A stretch of DNA of 64,000 nucleotides from JADJOM01 sp963817435 (GTDB lineage Bacteria > Gemmatimonadota > Gemmatimonadetes > Gemmatimonadales > GWC2-71-9), in NCBI GenBank assembly GCA_963817435.1, contig CAWFNY010000001.1:1798001-1862000 (forward strand). Reading direction: 5' to 3'. Positions 17,414 through 26,122 of the stretch are shown piece after piece. The notes beneath the pieces were generated by a model. That model ran no database searches. It was given only the letters and a program-made list of their open reading frames with translations, and was not told the DNA's origin. Position 1 is the first letter of the stretch, and every line of letters begins with the position of its first letter. The position numbers and the translations under genes were made by a program.

Positions 17414-18599
17414 GCCGCCGCCTCGCGTGAGCGCGGCGAGCGCGGCCGCGGCGGCGCGCGGCCAGGAGAGCGCGGCGGCGCGCTCCCGCGCCACTGCGCC
17501 CATGCGCGGCGCCGGGCCGGCTCGTCGCTGAGCATCGGACGGAGCGCGGCGGCCAGCGCCGCTTCGTCGCCGGGCCGGACGAAGATCCCGCCGCCCTCGA
17601 GCAGTTCCGGCAGCGGACTCGCCGTGGTCGCGATCACCGGCGCCCCACAGGCGGCCGCCTCGACCGCCGGCAGACCGTAGCCCTTCGCTGGCCGACGGCA
17701 GCACGAGCGCCACCGCGCCGCTGTGCAGGTGACGCAGCTCCTCGTCGGGCACGAACCCGGTCCAGTGCACCAGCGCCTCGGTCCCCGCCTCGGCGATGGC
17801 GCGGCGGATGTTCGCCTGGTCACCATGGAAGACGTCCTTGTCGATCGTGCCCACCAGCAGGAGGTGCGGCGGCGCGGCGCAGCTTCGCGGGCGACCGCCG
17901 CGTGAGCGCGCACGATGGCGTCCACGTGCTTGTGGGGATTGAATCCGCCGACGTACATCAACCAGCGCGCACCCGGCGGCACTCCGGCCTGCGCCGCCGC
18001 CGGCTGGATCTCCCCGGGTGCTCCCGTCGGGCCGAAAGGCCGCGGCCGGAGCTTCGCCGGCCACCCGAATCCGTGTCCGGCGCGAGTGCAGCACCTCGGC
18101 GATTTCACGGGCCGCGAAGTCCGACACCGTCAGCACCAGGCGCGCCTGCCGCAGCGCGAGCGCCCACCTTGAGCTTCCAGAACAGTCGCGCCCGCGGGGT
18201 GGGCAGGGTCAGCTCCGGAAACCGCTCGGCGATCGCGTCGTGCACCGTCACCACGGCCCGCTGCCCCGGAGGGAGCGGGAAGTAGGTGTAGACCGACGGG
18301 CGAGAAGAACACGTCGGGCCGCGCCCGCCAGACCGCCCGGGTGAGGCGCAGCATGTCGAGCCGGTGAACGGTAGCCTTCGGCCGCCGCGGCCTCGGTCGG
18401 CGCACTGCCCTGCTCCACGAGGACGGGCGTCACGTTCGGGCCGCGCGCAGCGTCGAAGCACGTCGCCGACGCCGCGTCCAGAAAGCAGAGGAACTCGTCG
18501 TCCGGCGCCGCCGCGACCATCGCCGGACACGAGTTGCCGGGTGAAGCGCCCGTACCCGCGGCCGTTGGCCCAGCAGGTGGCGTCCACCCCGATCCGCAC
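17410..18599 (-). CDS. GT4-family glycosyltransferase, frame broken by several insertions
   Basis: Reconstructed from three frames: start MRIGVDATCWANGRGYGRF (GTG at 18599), then FFSPSVYTYFPLPPGQ, VVTVHDAIAERFPE, TVSDFAAREIAEVL, WLMYVGGFNPHKHVDAIV, LLLVGTIDKDVFHGD, VHWTGFVPDEELRHLHSGA, and PSASEGYGLPAVEAAACGAP carrying the EX7E motif, ending at TGA 17410-17412. This order is that of mannosyltransferase-like GT4 enzymes with a GT-B fold. Several single-base insertions interrupt it. It begins five bases after the FAD oxidoreductase stop and overlaps the following GT4 start, so the three broken genes form one tight operon. Confidence 0.75.
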
Positions 18600-18603
18600 C
18601 GGC

Positions 18604-20134
18604 TTACGCGTCGCTGACGGCCGCGCTGCCTGGCCGGCCGTCGAGATGCGGCTCCACGACCTTCTGCTCCTCGTGATACTCGAAGTCGGTGTTCACCGCC
18701 CAGATGTCGTGCTGCGCGCCCTGCATGTTCCAGCACGGCCATCATGGCGGTGAGCATCGAGTGATCCTGGTTGTTGTACTTGTGCATGCCGTTGCGCCCC
18801 ACCGTGTGCAGGTTGGGGATCGGGTCGATGAACTCCCGGACGCGTCGAGGTGGTCGCGGTACTTCGAATCGTAGATCGGATACGCCTTGGGCATGCGGAT
18901 GACCGTGCCGTCGACGACCTCATGTCCGCGGCGGCGCCAGGCCGAGCGCCTCCAGCTCCTCGGTCGCGCGCTTCGACCAGATCCGCATCGCGCGCTCTCC
19001 CAGAGGCCGTCGCCCTTGAAGCAGAAGTACTCCATGCCGAGGCAGGTATGGCCCGCGACCGGGCACCATCGCCGCGGCTCCAGTTGTTGAAGTTCTGGAT
19101 GCGGCCGACCTTCACGCCCGGCGTGTGGATGTAGATCCAGTTGTCCGGGAAGAGATCGCTTCGCCGTCGAGCATCAGCGCCACGACGAGGAAGTCCCGGT
19201 AGCCGCAGCCCCTCGCGCCGCTTCGCGCACCGGCGCCGGGACGGCGCGGGCCGAGCGGCGCGCACCAGCGAGCGGACCGGCATGGTCGAGATGACGTGTT
19301 CGGCCTCGAAGCGCCGCTCTCCCTCCGGTGTCGTGGCGCGCACCGCCGTCGACCCGCCCGTCCTGCTGCTCGATCGCCGTGACGTAGTGCTTCATGTGCA
19401 CCGTGCTGCCCATGCTCGCGGATGCGGTCGCGCAGGTCTTCCCACATCTGGCCGGGACCAAGCCGGGGATACTGGAACTCGTTGATCAGGCTCTTGATCT
19501 TGGTCGACCGCTTGTTGAGCGACGGCGGCGGAGAGGATCGCCTTGGCGAGCGACAGCCCCTGGATGCGCTGCGCCGCCCACTCGGCGCGGATCTCGGTGC
19601 AGGGGATGCCCCACACCTTCTCGGTGTAGGTCTTGAAGAAGATCTGGAATAGAGCCGTCGCCGAAGCGGTTGGTCACCCACTGCTCGAAGTTTTCTTCGA
19701 CCGGGTTGGGCCACCAGTGCGCAGCGCAGGTAGCTCAGGACGATGCGGATCGCGTTCCAGAGGCCGAGGCCCTGCGAGCGCGTTCATCGGCCTTGAGCGG
19801 ATAGTCGAAGAACTTGCCGTCGTAGTGGATGCGGGAGAGCCGCGGGCACCGAGATGAACTCCGTCGCCCAGGATCTCGTGCCAGAGATCCTCGTACCGGC
19901 GCGATCTTGGTGAAGAAGCGGTGGCCGCCGATGTCGAAGCGGTAGCCCTTGTACTGGGCCGTGCGCGAGATGCCGCCGACCATGTCGTCCGCCTCCGAGC
20001 ACGGTGACGTCGTAACCCTGCTTGGCGAGCAGGTAGGCCGCCGTCAGACCGGCCGGCCCCGCACCGATGACCACCGTCCGGTCCCCCGGCTTCAGGGGCG
20101 CGACGTTGCGAGGTGGGGTCGGAAGTGGCGTCAT
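18604..20134 (-). CDS. FAD-dependent oxidoreductase (amine-oxidase-like), heavily frameshifted
   Basis: The start at 20134 reads MTPLPTPPRNVAPLKPGDR, then VVIGAGPAGLTAAYLLAKQG (dinucleotide-binding fold). Further pieces in other frames are GGISRTAQYKGYRFDIGGH, SRIHYDGKFFDYPLKAD, RLGPGQMWEDLRDRI, HVISTMPVRSLVR, DNWIYIHTPGVKVGRIQNF, MEYFCFKGDGLW and a C-terminus ending AAVSDA (TAA 18604-18606). These are signatures of FAD amine-oxidase / protoporphyrinogen-oxidase-like proteins common in polysaccharide loci, where their reaction is generally unknown; a UDP-galactopyranose-mutase-like role is possible. Removal of one base near 19996, 19896, 19862, 19844, 19785 and 19768 restores the N-terminal frame. 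Confidence 0.75.
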
Positions 20135-20189
20135 CGCAGTTCCAGGCTGTGTGCCGTGTCTCGTGAGGTGGCGATCCGGGGAATCCGGA

Positions 20190-21092
20190 TCACCGGACCC
20201 GGGGGAGAGCATCTCCCGGGCCACACCAGTATCCCACCGCCTCTCCCCCGCCCCACGCTGTCACAAAGAGGAGCAGAAGCGGCAGCGACCGAATGAGTTC
20301 GCGCCGGTGCCGGCCCTTTCGCCAGACCGTCATGACGATGCGGCACCACAACAGCGCCGGCAGCAGCAGCGCCGCACAGCCAAACCCGAGCCGACGCAAC
20401 GGACTTCCCCCAGCCACCCTGTCCCCAGCCCAGGCCCGCGCGTACAGATAGCGCTGCTCCAGGTAGCCCGGTATCGAGTAGTGCATCTTGTGGCCGACGA
20501 CGATCTCCGGATGCTGGTACAGCGGGATCCCATCCCGCCGGAGCGCATCGTGCAGCCGATTCTCCCAGCCTCCCGCGCTCCAGACGCTCCGGTACCGCTG
20601 GAGCACGCTGCGCCGGTAGGCGGTGTTGTTGCCGGTCAGGGCAGCCACCGGCCCCGAGGGCAGTGGCGGTATCAGTTGACTGTATTCACAGAGGAACGCG
20701 GCCCAGTCGACCAGTTTCTCTGTGGCGGCGTTCTCGACGCCGCCACCGATGACGTCCTCGCCGCCGGCCAGCGCGGCGAGCAGCGCCTTCGCCCAGCCGG
20801 GCGGCACCAGCACATGGTCCTCGATTACGGCCACGGCGTCCGCCGTGGCGGCCTCGAAGGCCATTGCGCGGAGCGCCGGAATCGTGGTACCCGGCGGCGC
20901 CGGAAGGATCCGCACCGAGGGGAACTCCGTCCTGATCCGGTCCCGCACCGCGTCGCCCAACCGATCGACGACCAGCACCTCGAGCGGCACATCCCGCCCG
21001 GCCACCATCAGCGCGCGCAGACAGTCGGAGAGGTCGCTCCAGCCATTGACCGAGGGCACCACCACCGACAGCCCGCGGCTCCCGCCGGTCAC
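20190..21092 (-). CDS. GT2-family glycosyltransferase
   Basis: 300 residues. LSVVVPSVNGWSDL starts the GT-A fold, IPALRAMAFEAATADAVAV leads to IEDHVLVPPGW (acidic motif in place of DxD), followed by TGNNTAYRR and GGWENRLHDALRR. Hydrophobic segments close the protein. The GTG start at 21092 shares GTGA with the stop of the short GT-A-like gene upstream; a longer frame to 21392 lies inside that gene and was rejected. It resembles the GT2 at 4292-5233 in motif order, which suggests duplication within the locus. Donor and acceptor are unknown. Confidence 0.82.
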   Translation of the reverse strand: MTGGSRGLSVVVPSVNGWSDLSDCLRALMVAGRDVPLEVLVVDRLGDAVRDRIRTEFPSVRILPAPPGTTIPALRAMAFEAATADAVAVIEDHVLVPPGWAKALLAALAGGEDVIGGGVENAATEKLVDWAAFLCEYSQLIPPLPSGPVAALTGNNTAYRRSVLQRYRSVWSAGGWENRLHDALRRDGIPLYQHPEIVVGHKMHYSIPGYLEQRYLYARAWAGDRVAGGSPLRRLGFGCAALLLPALLWCRIVMTVWRKGRHRRELIRSLPLLLLFVTAWGGGEAVGYWCGPGDALPRVR

Positions 21093-21565
21093 GCCACCGG
21101 ATTCCCGTGTGAGGCAGGCGCCGGGTCCGCCGCGGCCTGCTCCCCCCGGCCTGACTCGGCCACCAGGCCCAGCCGATGGACCAGAATGCTCTGCCAGTCG
21201 CGACCGACCGCGTCGATATCCGTGGTCAGGAGGACAACATCCCCCGTGGCGGCCTGCAGTCCGAGCGCCCGATACCCCTCGAGCGGAACCTCGGGAGCCG
21301 CCGCCACGACCCGCACCCCATCGGGGAGCCGGTGGAGCGTCACCGGGTCGCCGGCGCGCACCAGGAGGAGCTCCACCTGAAGTTCCCGGCACGCCAGCAA
21401 CGCCGCATCGAGCGCCAGGTCCGCCTGTGCGCCCCCGCCTGTCGCGGCGATGACAAGGGAAACCCGGGGTCTCGTTGCCAGAGTAACTCCACCAAGCCAG
21501 GGATGAACCGTGCTCCGGGCAGTACCGATGGAGTCGCTAACTCCAAGAGTGTTGCGCTGTTGCAC
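21089..21565 (-). CDS. Short GT-A-like protein (truncated glycosyltransferase-like)
   Basis: 158 residues. PRVSLVIAATGGG and EGYRALGLQAATGDVVLLTT followed by DID resemble the first half of GT2 enzymes, up to the metal-binding DxD, but there is no acceptor-binding half, no catalytic ED and no membrane tail. It ends 19 residues after LVHRLGLVAESG. It is translationally coupled to the complete GT2 downstream. It could be a regulatory or partner subunit, or a remnant after partial duplication. The first ~30 residues may not be translated, since the ATG at 21565 has no clear ribosome binding site. Confidence 0.6.
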   Translation of the reverse strand: MQQRNTLGVSDSIGTARSTVHPWLGGVTLATRPRVSLVIAATGGGAQADLALDAALLACRELQVELLLVRAGDPVTLHRLPDGVRVVAAAPEVPLEGYRALGLQAATGDVVLLTTDIDAVGRDWQSILVHRLGLVAESGRGEQAAADPAPASHGNPVA

Positions 21566-22006
21566 GGGATGATAGCCGTAGTTTCGAGTGGTTGGGTTGG
21601 CAATTGTGGTGCCAGTGCCGGCGTGGCTCGGCCGACAGCGCCCAGCGGCTAAGGTGTATTCATCTAATGCGTTGCATAGTATTGTGATAGCCCCTCGGGG
21701 CCACAGCCGTGGGTCGACAGGCGCCCCCCCCGCATCCGCGAGTGGCCAATGGCGTTAGCGCCAGCGAATCGCGGAGCGGACGGGTATTCGAGTCCCGACC
21801 GAGCGCCGCTTTCATGTGGCGGCCGGATTACATGTAGGCATTTCGCCACACGACTGCGGTACACACGCATCGTGCCGGAGGACCCTCCATCGGCACAAGC
21901 CCCCCAGGCGGGCTGAATGCAGGTGGCCCTTCTCTTGCCCGTTCCCGGGTACACGCATGCTTCAGGGTGCGGGACAGCCGCACCGGCGGCCCAAAGGCAC
22001 TACTTG
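21566..22006. other. 441-base divergent spacer; no gene seen
   Basis: This separates the left minus-strand genes from the plus operon starting at 22007 and must hold promoters for both. It contains a comparatively AT-rich stretch near 21655-21690 and a nested stem-loop at 21735-21775. No frame here has convincing coding character. Confidence 0.5.
21735..21775. repeat. Nested palindromic stem-loop
   Basis: Outer arms TCCGCGA (21735-21741) and TCGCGGA (21769-21775) enclose an inner hairpin TGGCG, loop TTAG, CGCCA (about 21749-21762). It lies inside the divergent promoter region, so it may be a regulatory RNA leader, an operator-like structure or an isolated REP-like element. Confidence 0.4.
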
Positions 22007-23728
22007 ATGAACGAGCCCCAGCCGCAACGACAGCACCTCCTCACGATCGGCCTCGAGGACTACTACCAGGTCGGAGCCTTCAACCGGCTGATCCAGCGCG
22101 GGGAGTGGTATCGCTTTGAGTCGCGCCTCGAGCGGAACACGCACCGGGTGCTCGAACTGCTGGAGGCCCACGGCCAGCACGCGACGTTCTTCGTGCTGGG
22201 CTGGGTCGCCGATGCCATGCCGGAGCTGGTCGCCGAAGTCGCGGCGCAGGGCCACGAGATCGCGAGCAAGGGGTACTACCATCGCAGCATCCGGGGGATG
22301 ACCCCGGGCGAGTTTCGCGAGGACCTCGCTCGCGCGCGGGATGCCCTGCAGCGGGCGAGCGGCCAGCGCATCCTGGGCTATCGCGTCGCCGACGACTGGT
22401 TCGGCCCGGAGGATCTCTGGGCGCTCGACGTCCTCGCGGAACAGGGCTACGAGTACGACTCGAGCATCGGCCCGATCGGTCGCCGCTTCGCGGCCGAACC
22501 GTGGCGCCGCTTCGCCCACACCCACCTCTTCGGCGAACGGACCCTCTGGGAGTTCCCGATCTCCGCCGTCGAGCTGTTCGGCTGGATGCTGCCGATCGCG
22601 GGCGGCAACTGGCTCCGCCAGCTTCCGCCGTTCCTGGTCAGGCGGCTGGTCGAACACTGGCACCGCACCTACACGGCGCCCTACGTGATGTACTTCCACG
22701 CCTGGGAGCTGGATCCGGACCAGCCGAAGATCAGCGCCGCTCCCTGGCTGCAGCGCCTCAGGACCTATCGCAATCTCGAGCACATGCCGGAGCGGCTGCG
22801 GCAGTATCTCTCGCGCTACCGGTTCTCGTCCGTGGCCGAGCAAATCGGCCTCGCCACCGATCTCGTCGGGCGGAAGACCCCGCTCCCGGCCATTCAGCGC
22901 GAGCCGGCCGTCGTCCGGGTGGCGGCCGCGCCGGCGGCCAGCGCCGATCGCACCGCGGTCACGATCGTGATTCCCTGCTACAACGAAGAGCTGATCCTGC
23001 CCTACCTCGACAACACGCTCAGGAGCGTGCGGGACGCGCTCGCCTCGCGCTACGACCTCCGCTTTCTCTTCGTGGACGACGGCAGCTCCGACGGCACCGC
23101 GAACGCGCTGGAGCGGATCTTCGGCGGGCAGGCGGGGTGCCGGGTCCTGGTACTCCCACGCAATCTCGGAGTGGCGGGCGCGATCGGTGCCGGCCTGCGT
23201 GAGGCGGACACCGAGATCGTCTGCTCGATCGACTGCGACTGCACCTACGACCCGCACACCCTGGGCGAGATGATCCCGCTGCTCGGTACCGCGGGAGATC
23301 TCGTCACTGCATCTCCGTACCATCCTCGCGGGACGGTACGGAACGTCCCCGAGTGGCGCCTGACGCTCTCCCGCACCCTGTCGCGGCTGTACCGCCTGGT
23401 GCTGCACCACAAGCTCGCGACCTACACCAGCTGTTTCCGGGTCTACCGCCGCAGCACGGTGCTGCAGGTTCCGGTGGATGACACCCGCTTTCTCGGGGTC
23501 GCCGAGCTGCTTGCGCGGCTGGATCTGATGGGCGGGCGCATCGTCGAGTACCCGGCGACGCTGCAGGTCCGCATGCTGGGCCGGTCGAAGATGAAGATCG
23601 TGCGGACCATCCTCGGCCACCTCCGCCTGCTGGCGCGACTCGCCCGGATGCGGGCGTTCGGCACGGAGCGTCCGCTCAGGCCCGAGGCAGAGACGGTCAT
23701 CCCGACGGGGCAGGCGCTCCGTGTCTGA
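22007..23728 (+). CDS. XrtA-type deacetylase-like domain fused to GT2 glycosyltransferase
   Basis: 573 residues from the ATG at 22007 (MNEPQPQRQ); an in-frame start 30 codons upstream lacks support. Residues ~10-285 match the exosortase-A-associated deacetylase family (EDYYQVGAFNRL, ATFFVLGWVADA, YEYDSS, YFHAWELDPDQP). Catalytic positions are altered: TFDVED becomes TIGLED, the first metal histidine is Lys in GHEIASKGYYH, and RAPS becomes RVAD. Residues ~319-530 are a dolichol-phosphate-mannose-synthase-like GT2 (VTIVIPCYNEE, FVDDGSSDGT, SIDCDCTYDP). The first half may be an inactive binding domain steering the transferase. It starts the plus operon, and the next gene overlaps its end by eight bases. 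Confidence 0.85.
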   Translation: MNEPQPQRQHLLTIGLEDYYQVGAFNRLIQRGEWYRFESRLERNTHRVLELLEAHGQHATFFVLGWVADAMPELVAEVAAQGHEIASKGYYHRSIRGMTPGEFREDLARARDALQRASGQRILGYRVADDWFGPEDLWALDVLAEQGYEYDSSIGPIGRRFAAEPWRRFAHTHLFGERTLWEFPISAVELFGWMLPIAGGNWLRQLPPFLVRRLVEHWHRTYTAPYVMYFHAWELDPDQPKISAAPWLQRLRTYRNLEHMPERLRQYLSRYRFSSVAEQIGLATDLVGRKTPLPAIQREPAVVRVAAAPAASADRTAVTIVIPCYNEELILPYLDNTLRSVRDALASRYDLRFLFVDDGSSDGTANALERIFGGQAGCRVLVLPRNLGVAGAIGAGLREADTEIVCSIDCDCTYDPHTLGEMIPLLGTAGDLVTASPYHPRGTVRNVPEWRLTLSRTLSRLYRLVLHHKLATYTSCFRVYRRSTVLQVPVDDTRFLGVAELLARLDLMGGRIVEYPATLQVRMLGRSKMKIVRTILGHLRLLARLARMRAFGTERPLRPEAETVIPTGQALRV

Positions 23729-25079
23729 CATCGGGATCGTGGGCGGGGGAGTTCTCGGGATGACCCTGGCCATGCGGCTGCAGGCCGAGGGGCACCAGGT
23801 CACCATCATCGAGGGCGCGAGCGTCGCCGGCGGTCTCGCCGCCCCGCAGGAGCTCGGGGGATTCACCTGGGACCGCTTCTATCACGTGATCCTGCTCTCG
23901 GACCAGCATCTCCGCGGCCTGCTCGAGGAACTCGGACTCGGCGACCGGCTGCGCTGGGGGACCACGAGGACCGGCTTCTATACCGACGGTACCCTCTACT
24001 CGTTCTCGACCAGCCTCGACTTCCTGCGCTTTCCCCCGCTGTCGCTCCTCGACAAGGCCCGGCTCGCCGCGACGATCCTGCATGCCTCGCGCATCCGCGA
24101 CGGCAGACCGCTCGAAGCCATACCCGTCACCGACTGGCTGGCCACCTGGTCCGGCCGGAACACCCTCGAGCGGATCTGGCTGCCCCTGCTCAAGAGCAAG
24201 CTCGGGGAGAACTACCGCGTCGCGAGCGCGTCGTTCATCTGGGCGATCATCGCGCGGATGTACGCCGCCCGGCGCTCGGGCCTCAAGCGCGAACTCTTCG
24301 GCCATGTGGATGGCGGCTACGGCGTCGTGCTGCGGCGGTTCCGCGAGCGGCTGGAGTCGGCGGGAGTGCGCTTCGTCTGCGGCGTCCCCGCCGCCCGGGT
24401 CAGCACCACGCGCGACGGCTCCCCCATGCCGCTCGACGGCGACGTCTGCGTGGAACTCGCCGACGGGTCGCGGCTGCTCTTCGACAATGCCGTGCTCACG
24501 GTGCCCTGCGGCCGCGCGGCCGCGCTCTGTCCGGATCTCACGGAGACCGAACGCGCGCGCCTGACTGGCGTGACCTACCAGGGCATCGCCTGCGCCTCGC
24601 TGCTGCTCAAACGGCCGCTGGCGGAGTACTACGTCACCAATATCACGGAGCCGTGGGTCCCCTTCACGGCGGTCATCGAGATGACCACCCTGGTGGACCC
24701 GGCGACCTTTGGCGGGCACTCGCTGGTCTATCTGCCGCGCTACCTCACCCAGGACGACGCCTTCTGGGCCCGGACCGACGCCGAGATCCGGGAGGAGTTC
24801 CTCACCGCGCTCGAGCGGATGTATCCGCACTTCCGGAGGGAGGACGTGCTCGCGTTCGAGGTCTCCCGGGTGCGCGAGGTGCTGGCGGTTTCCACGCTGC
24901 ACTACAGCGAGCGCGCACTGCCCCCGGTCACGACGTCCCTGCCGGGCGTGTTCCTTGTCAACTCGGCGCAGATCGCCAACGGCACGCTCAATCTGAACGA
25001 GACCGTGGCGCTCGCCCGCGCGAAGGCGGCCGAACTGGCGCCGCTCGTGGCGCGACCCCGGCCGGTCGCCGGAGTCTGA
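23721..25079 (+). CDS. FAD-dependent amine-oxidase-like oxidoreductase
   Basis: 452 residues. IGIVGGGVLGMTLAMRL binds the FAD ADP moiety, with EGASVAGGLA and DRFYHVIL following, and a C-terminal segment VNSAQIANGTLNLNETVALA closing the FAD site. The family includes protoporphyrinogen-oxidase-like and UDP-galactopyranose-mutase-like proteins of polysaccharide loci. The start is GTG at 23721, overlapping the previous gene by eight bases. Unlike the related gene at 18604-20134, its frame is intact. The exact reaction is unknown; oxidation or rearrangement of a lipid-linked or nucleotide sugar is the best guess. Confidence 0.8.
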   Translation: MSDIGIVGGGVLGMTLAMRLQAEGHQVTIIEGASVAGGLAAPQELGGFTWDRFYHVILLSDQHLRGLLEELGLGDRLRWGTTRTGFYTDGTLYSFSTSLDFLRFPPLSLLDKARLAATILHASRIRDGRPLEAIPVTDWLATWSGRNTLERIWLPLLKSKLGENYRVASASFIWAIIARMYAARRSGLKRELFGHVDGGYGVVLRRFRERLESAGVRFVCGVPAARVSTTRDGSPMPLDGDVCVELADGSRLLFDNAVLTVPCGRAAALCPDLTETERARLTGVTYQGIACASLLLKRPLAEYYVTNITEPWVPFTAVIEMTTLVDPATFGGHSLVYLPRYLTQDDAFWARTDAEIREEFLTALERMYPHFRREDVLAFEVSRVREVLAVSTLHYSERALPPVTTSLPGVFLVNSAQIANGTLNLNETVALARAKAAELAPLVARPRPVAGV

Positions 25080-25080
25080 C

Positions 25081-26106
25081 ATGACCGACCCGCGCCCGAT
25101 GGCGAGCGTCTCGCTCGACGTGGACAATCTCTGGTCCTACATGAAGACCCATGGGGACACGGGATGGGAGACGCGACCGAGCTATCTCGGCCGGTTCTTT
25201 CCGCCGGTGCTCGACGCGCTGGACCAGCTCGCGCTCAGGATCACCTTCTTCTGCGTGGGCGTGGACGCGGACCGCGAGGAGAACCTCGCCCCGTTCGAGA
25301 GCCTCACCGCTCGCGGGCATGAAGTCGGGAATCACTCCTACGAGCACGAGCCCTGGCTGCACCTCTATTCCCGCGAGCAACTGGTGGCGGAGCTGTCCCG
25401 GACCGAGGACGCGATTGCCCGGGCGACCGGACAGCGGCCGATCGGGTTTCGCGGTCCCGGCTACAGCTGGAGCCCGCTGCTGCTGGAGCTGATGGTGGAT
25501 CGCGGCTACCTGTACGACGCCTCGACCCTGCCGACCTACCTCGGGCCGCTCGCGCGCCGCTACTACTTCATGACTGCCAGGCTCAGCGACGAGCAGCGGC
25601 GGGAGCGCGCCGGACTCTTCGGCACCTTCCGCGACGGCCTCCGGCCCGTGTCCCCGTACCAGTGGCGACTCGGCTCCGGACGGACCCTGCTCGAGCTGCC
25701 GGTCACGACCATGCCGGTGCTCAAGGTGCCGTTCCACCTGAGCTACCTGCTCTACCTGAGCCGGTACTCGGAGCCGCTGATGGCCGCGTACCTGCGGACC
25801 GCCCTCCTCGCCTGCCGCCTGACGGGCACCGAGCCCAGCTTCCTGCTGCACCCGCTCGACCTGCTGGGTGGCGACCAGGTGCGGGAACTGGCGTTCTTCC
25901 CGGGGATGGATCTGCCTGGCAAGCGGAAGATCGAGCTGTTTCTCAAGGTGCTGCGTATCCTTGGTGAGCATTTCCGGCTGGTGAACATGAGCACCCATGC
26001 CCGGGCCATCCTCGCGCGCGGCGGACTGGCATCGCGCCCGGCGGTGAATGGTCAGCCGGCGCCGGCGGCCCCCACCCCCTCGCGTCAGCTCCGGGCTGAC
26101 CGCTGA
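25081..26106 (+). CDS. Polysaccharide deacetylase family protein
   Basis: 341 residues, starting one base after the previous stop. SLDVDNLWS gives the catalytic and metal aspartates, HEVGNHSYEHEPW the two metal histidines, and GFRGPGYSWSP the third motif, so the active site looks complete. The C-terminal ~160 residues include FLLHPLDLLGGD and an IELFLKVLRILGEHF helix, and end in a Pro/Ala-rich tail. There is no signal peptide. It lies between an oxidoreductase and an amidotransferase in one operon, so it probably frees an amino group or hydroxyl on a precursor sugar before further modification. Confidence 0.85.
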   Translation: MTDPRPMASVSLDVDNLWSYMKTHGDTGWETRPSYLGRFFPPVLDALDQLALRITFFCVGVDADREENLAPFESLTARGHEVGNHSYEHEPWLHLYSREQLVAELSRTEDAIARATGQRPIGFRGPGYSWSPLLLELMVDRGYLYDASTLPTYLGPLARRYYFMTARLSDEQRRERAGLFGTFRDGLRPVSPYQWRLGSGRTLLELPVTTMPVLKVPFHLSYLLYLSRYSEPLMAAYLRTALLACRLTGTEPSFLLHPLDLLGGDQVRELAFFPGMDLPGKRKIELFLKVLRILGEHFRLVNMSTHARAILARGGLASRPAVNGQPAPAAPTPSRQLRADR

Positions 26107-26122
26107 CGGGAGCGACGCGACC

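Noticed and set aside
19896..19996. Exact 100-base spacing of insertions
   Set aside because: Two breaks are 100 bases apart, but neighbouring ones fall at 19862, 19844, 19785 and 19768, so there is no period.
16117..20134. Programmed ribosomal frameshifting
   Set aside because: Breaks occur every few tens to hundreds of bases without slippery sequences or conserved signals, and in both GT4 and FAD genes.
21962..25127. Long minus-strand frames opposite the deacetylase-GT2 fusion and the FAD oxidoreductase
   Set aside because: They mirror the codon pattern of the real plus-strand genes and show no domain, start signal or plausible composition.
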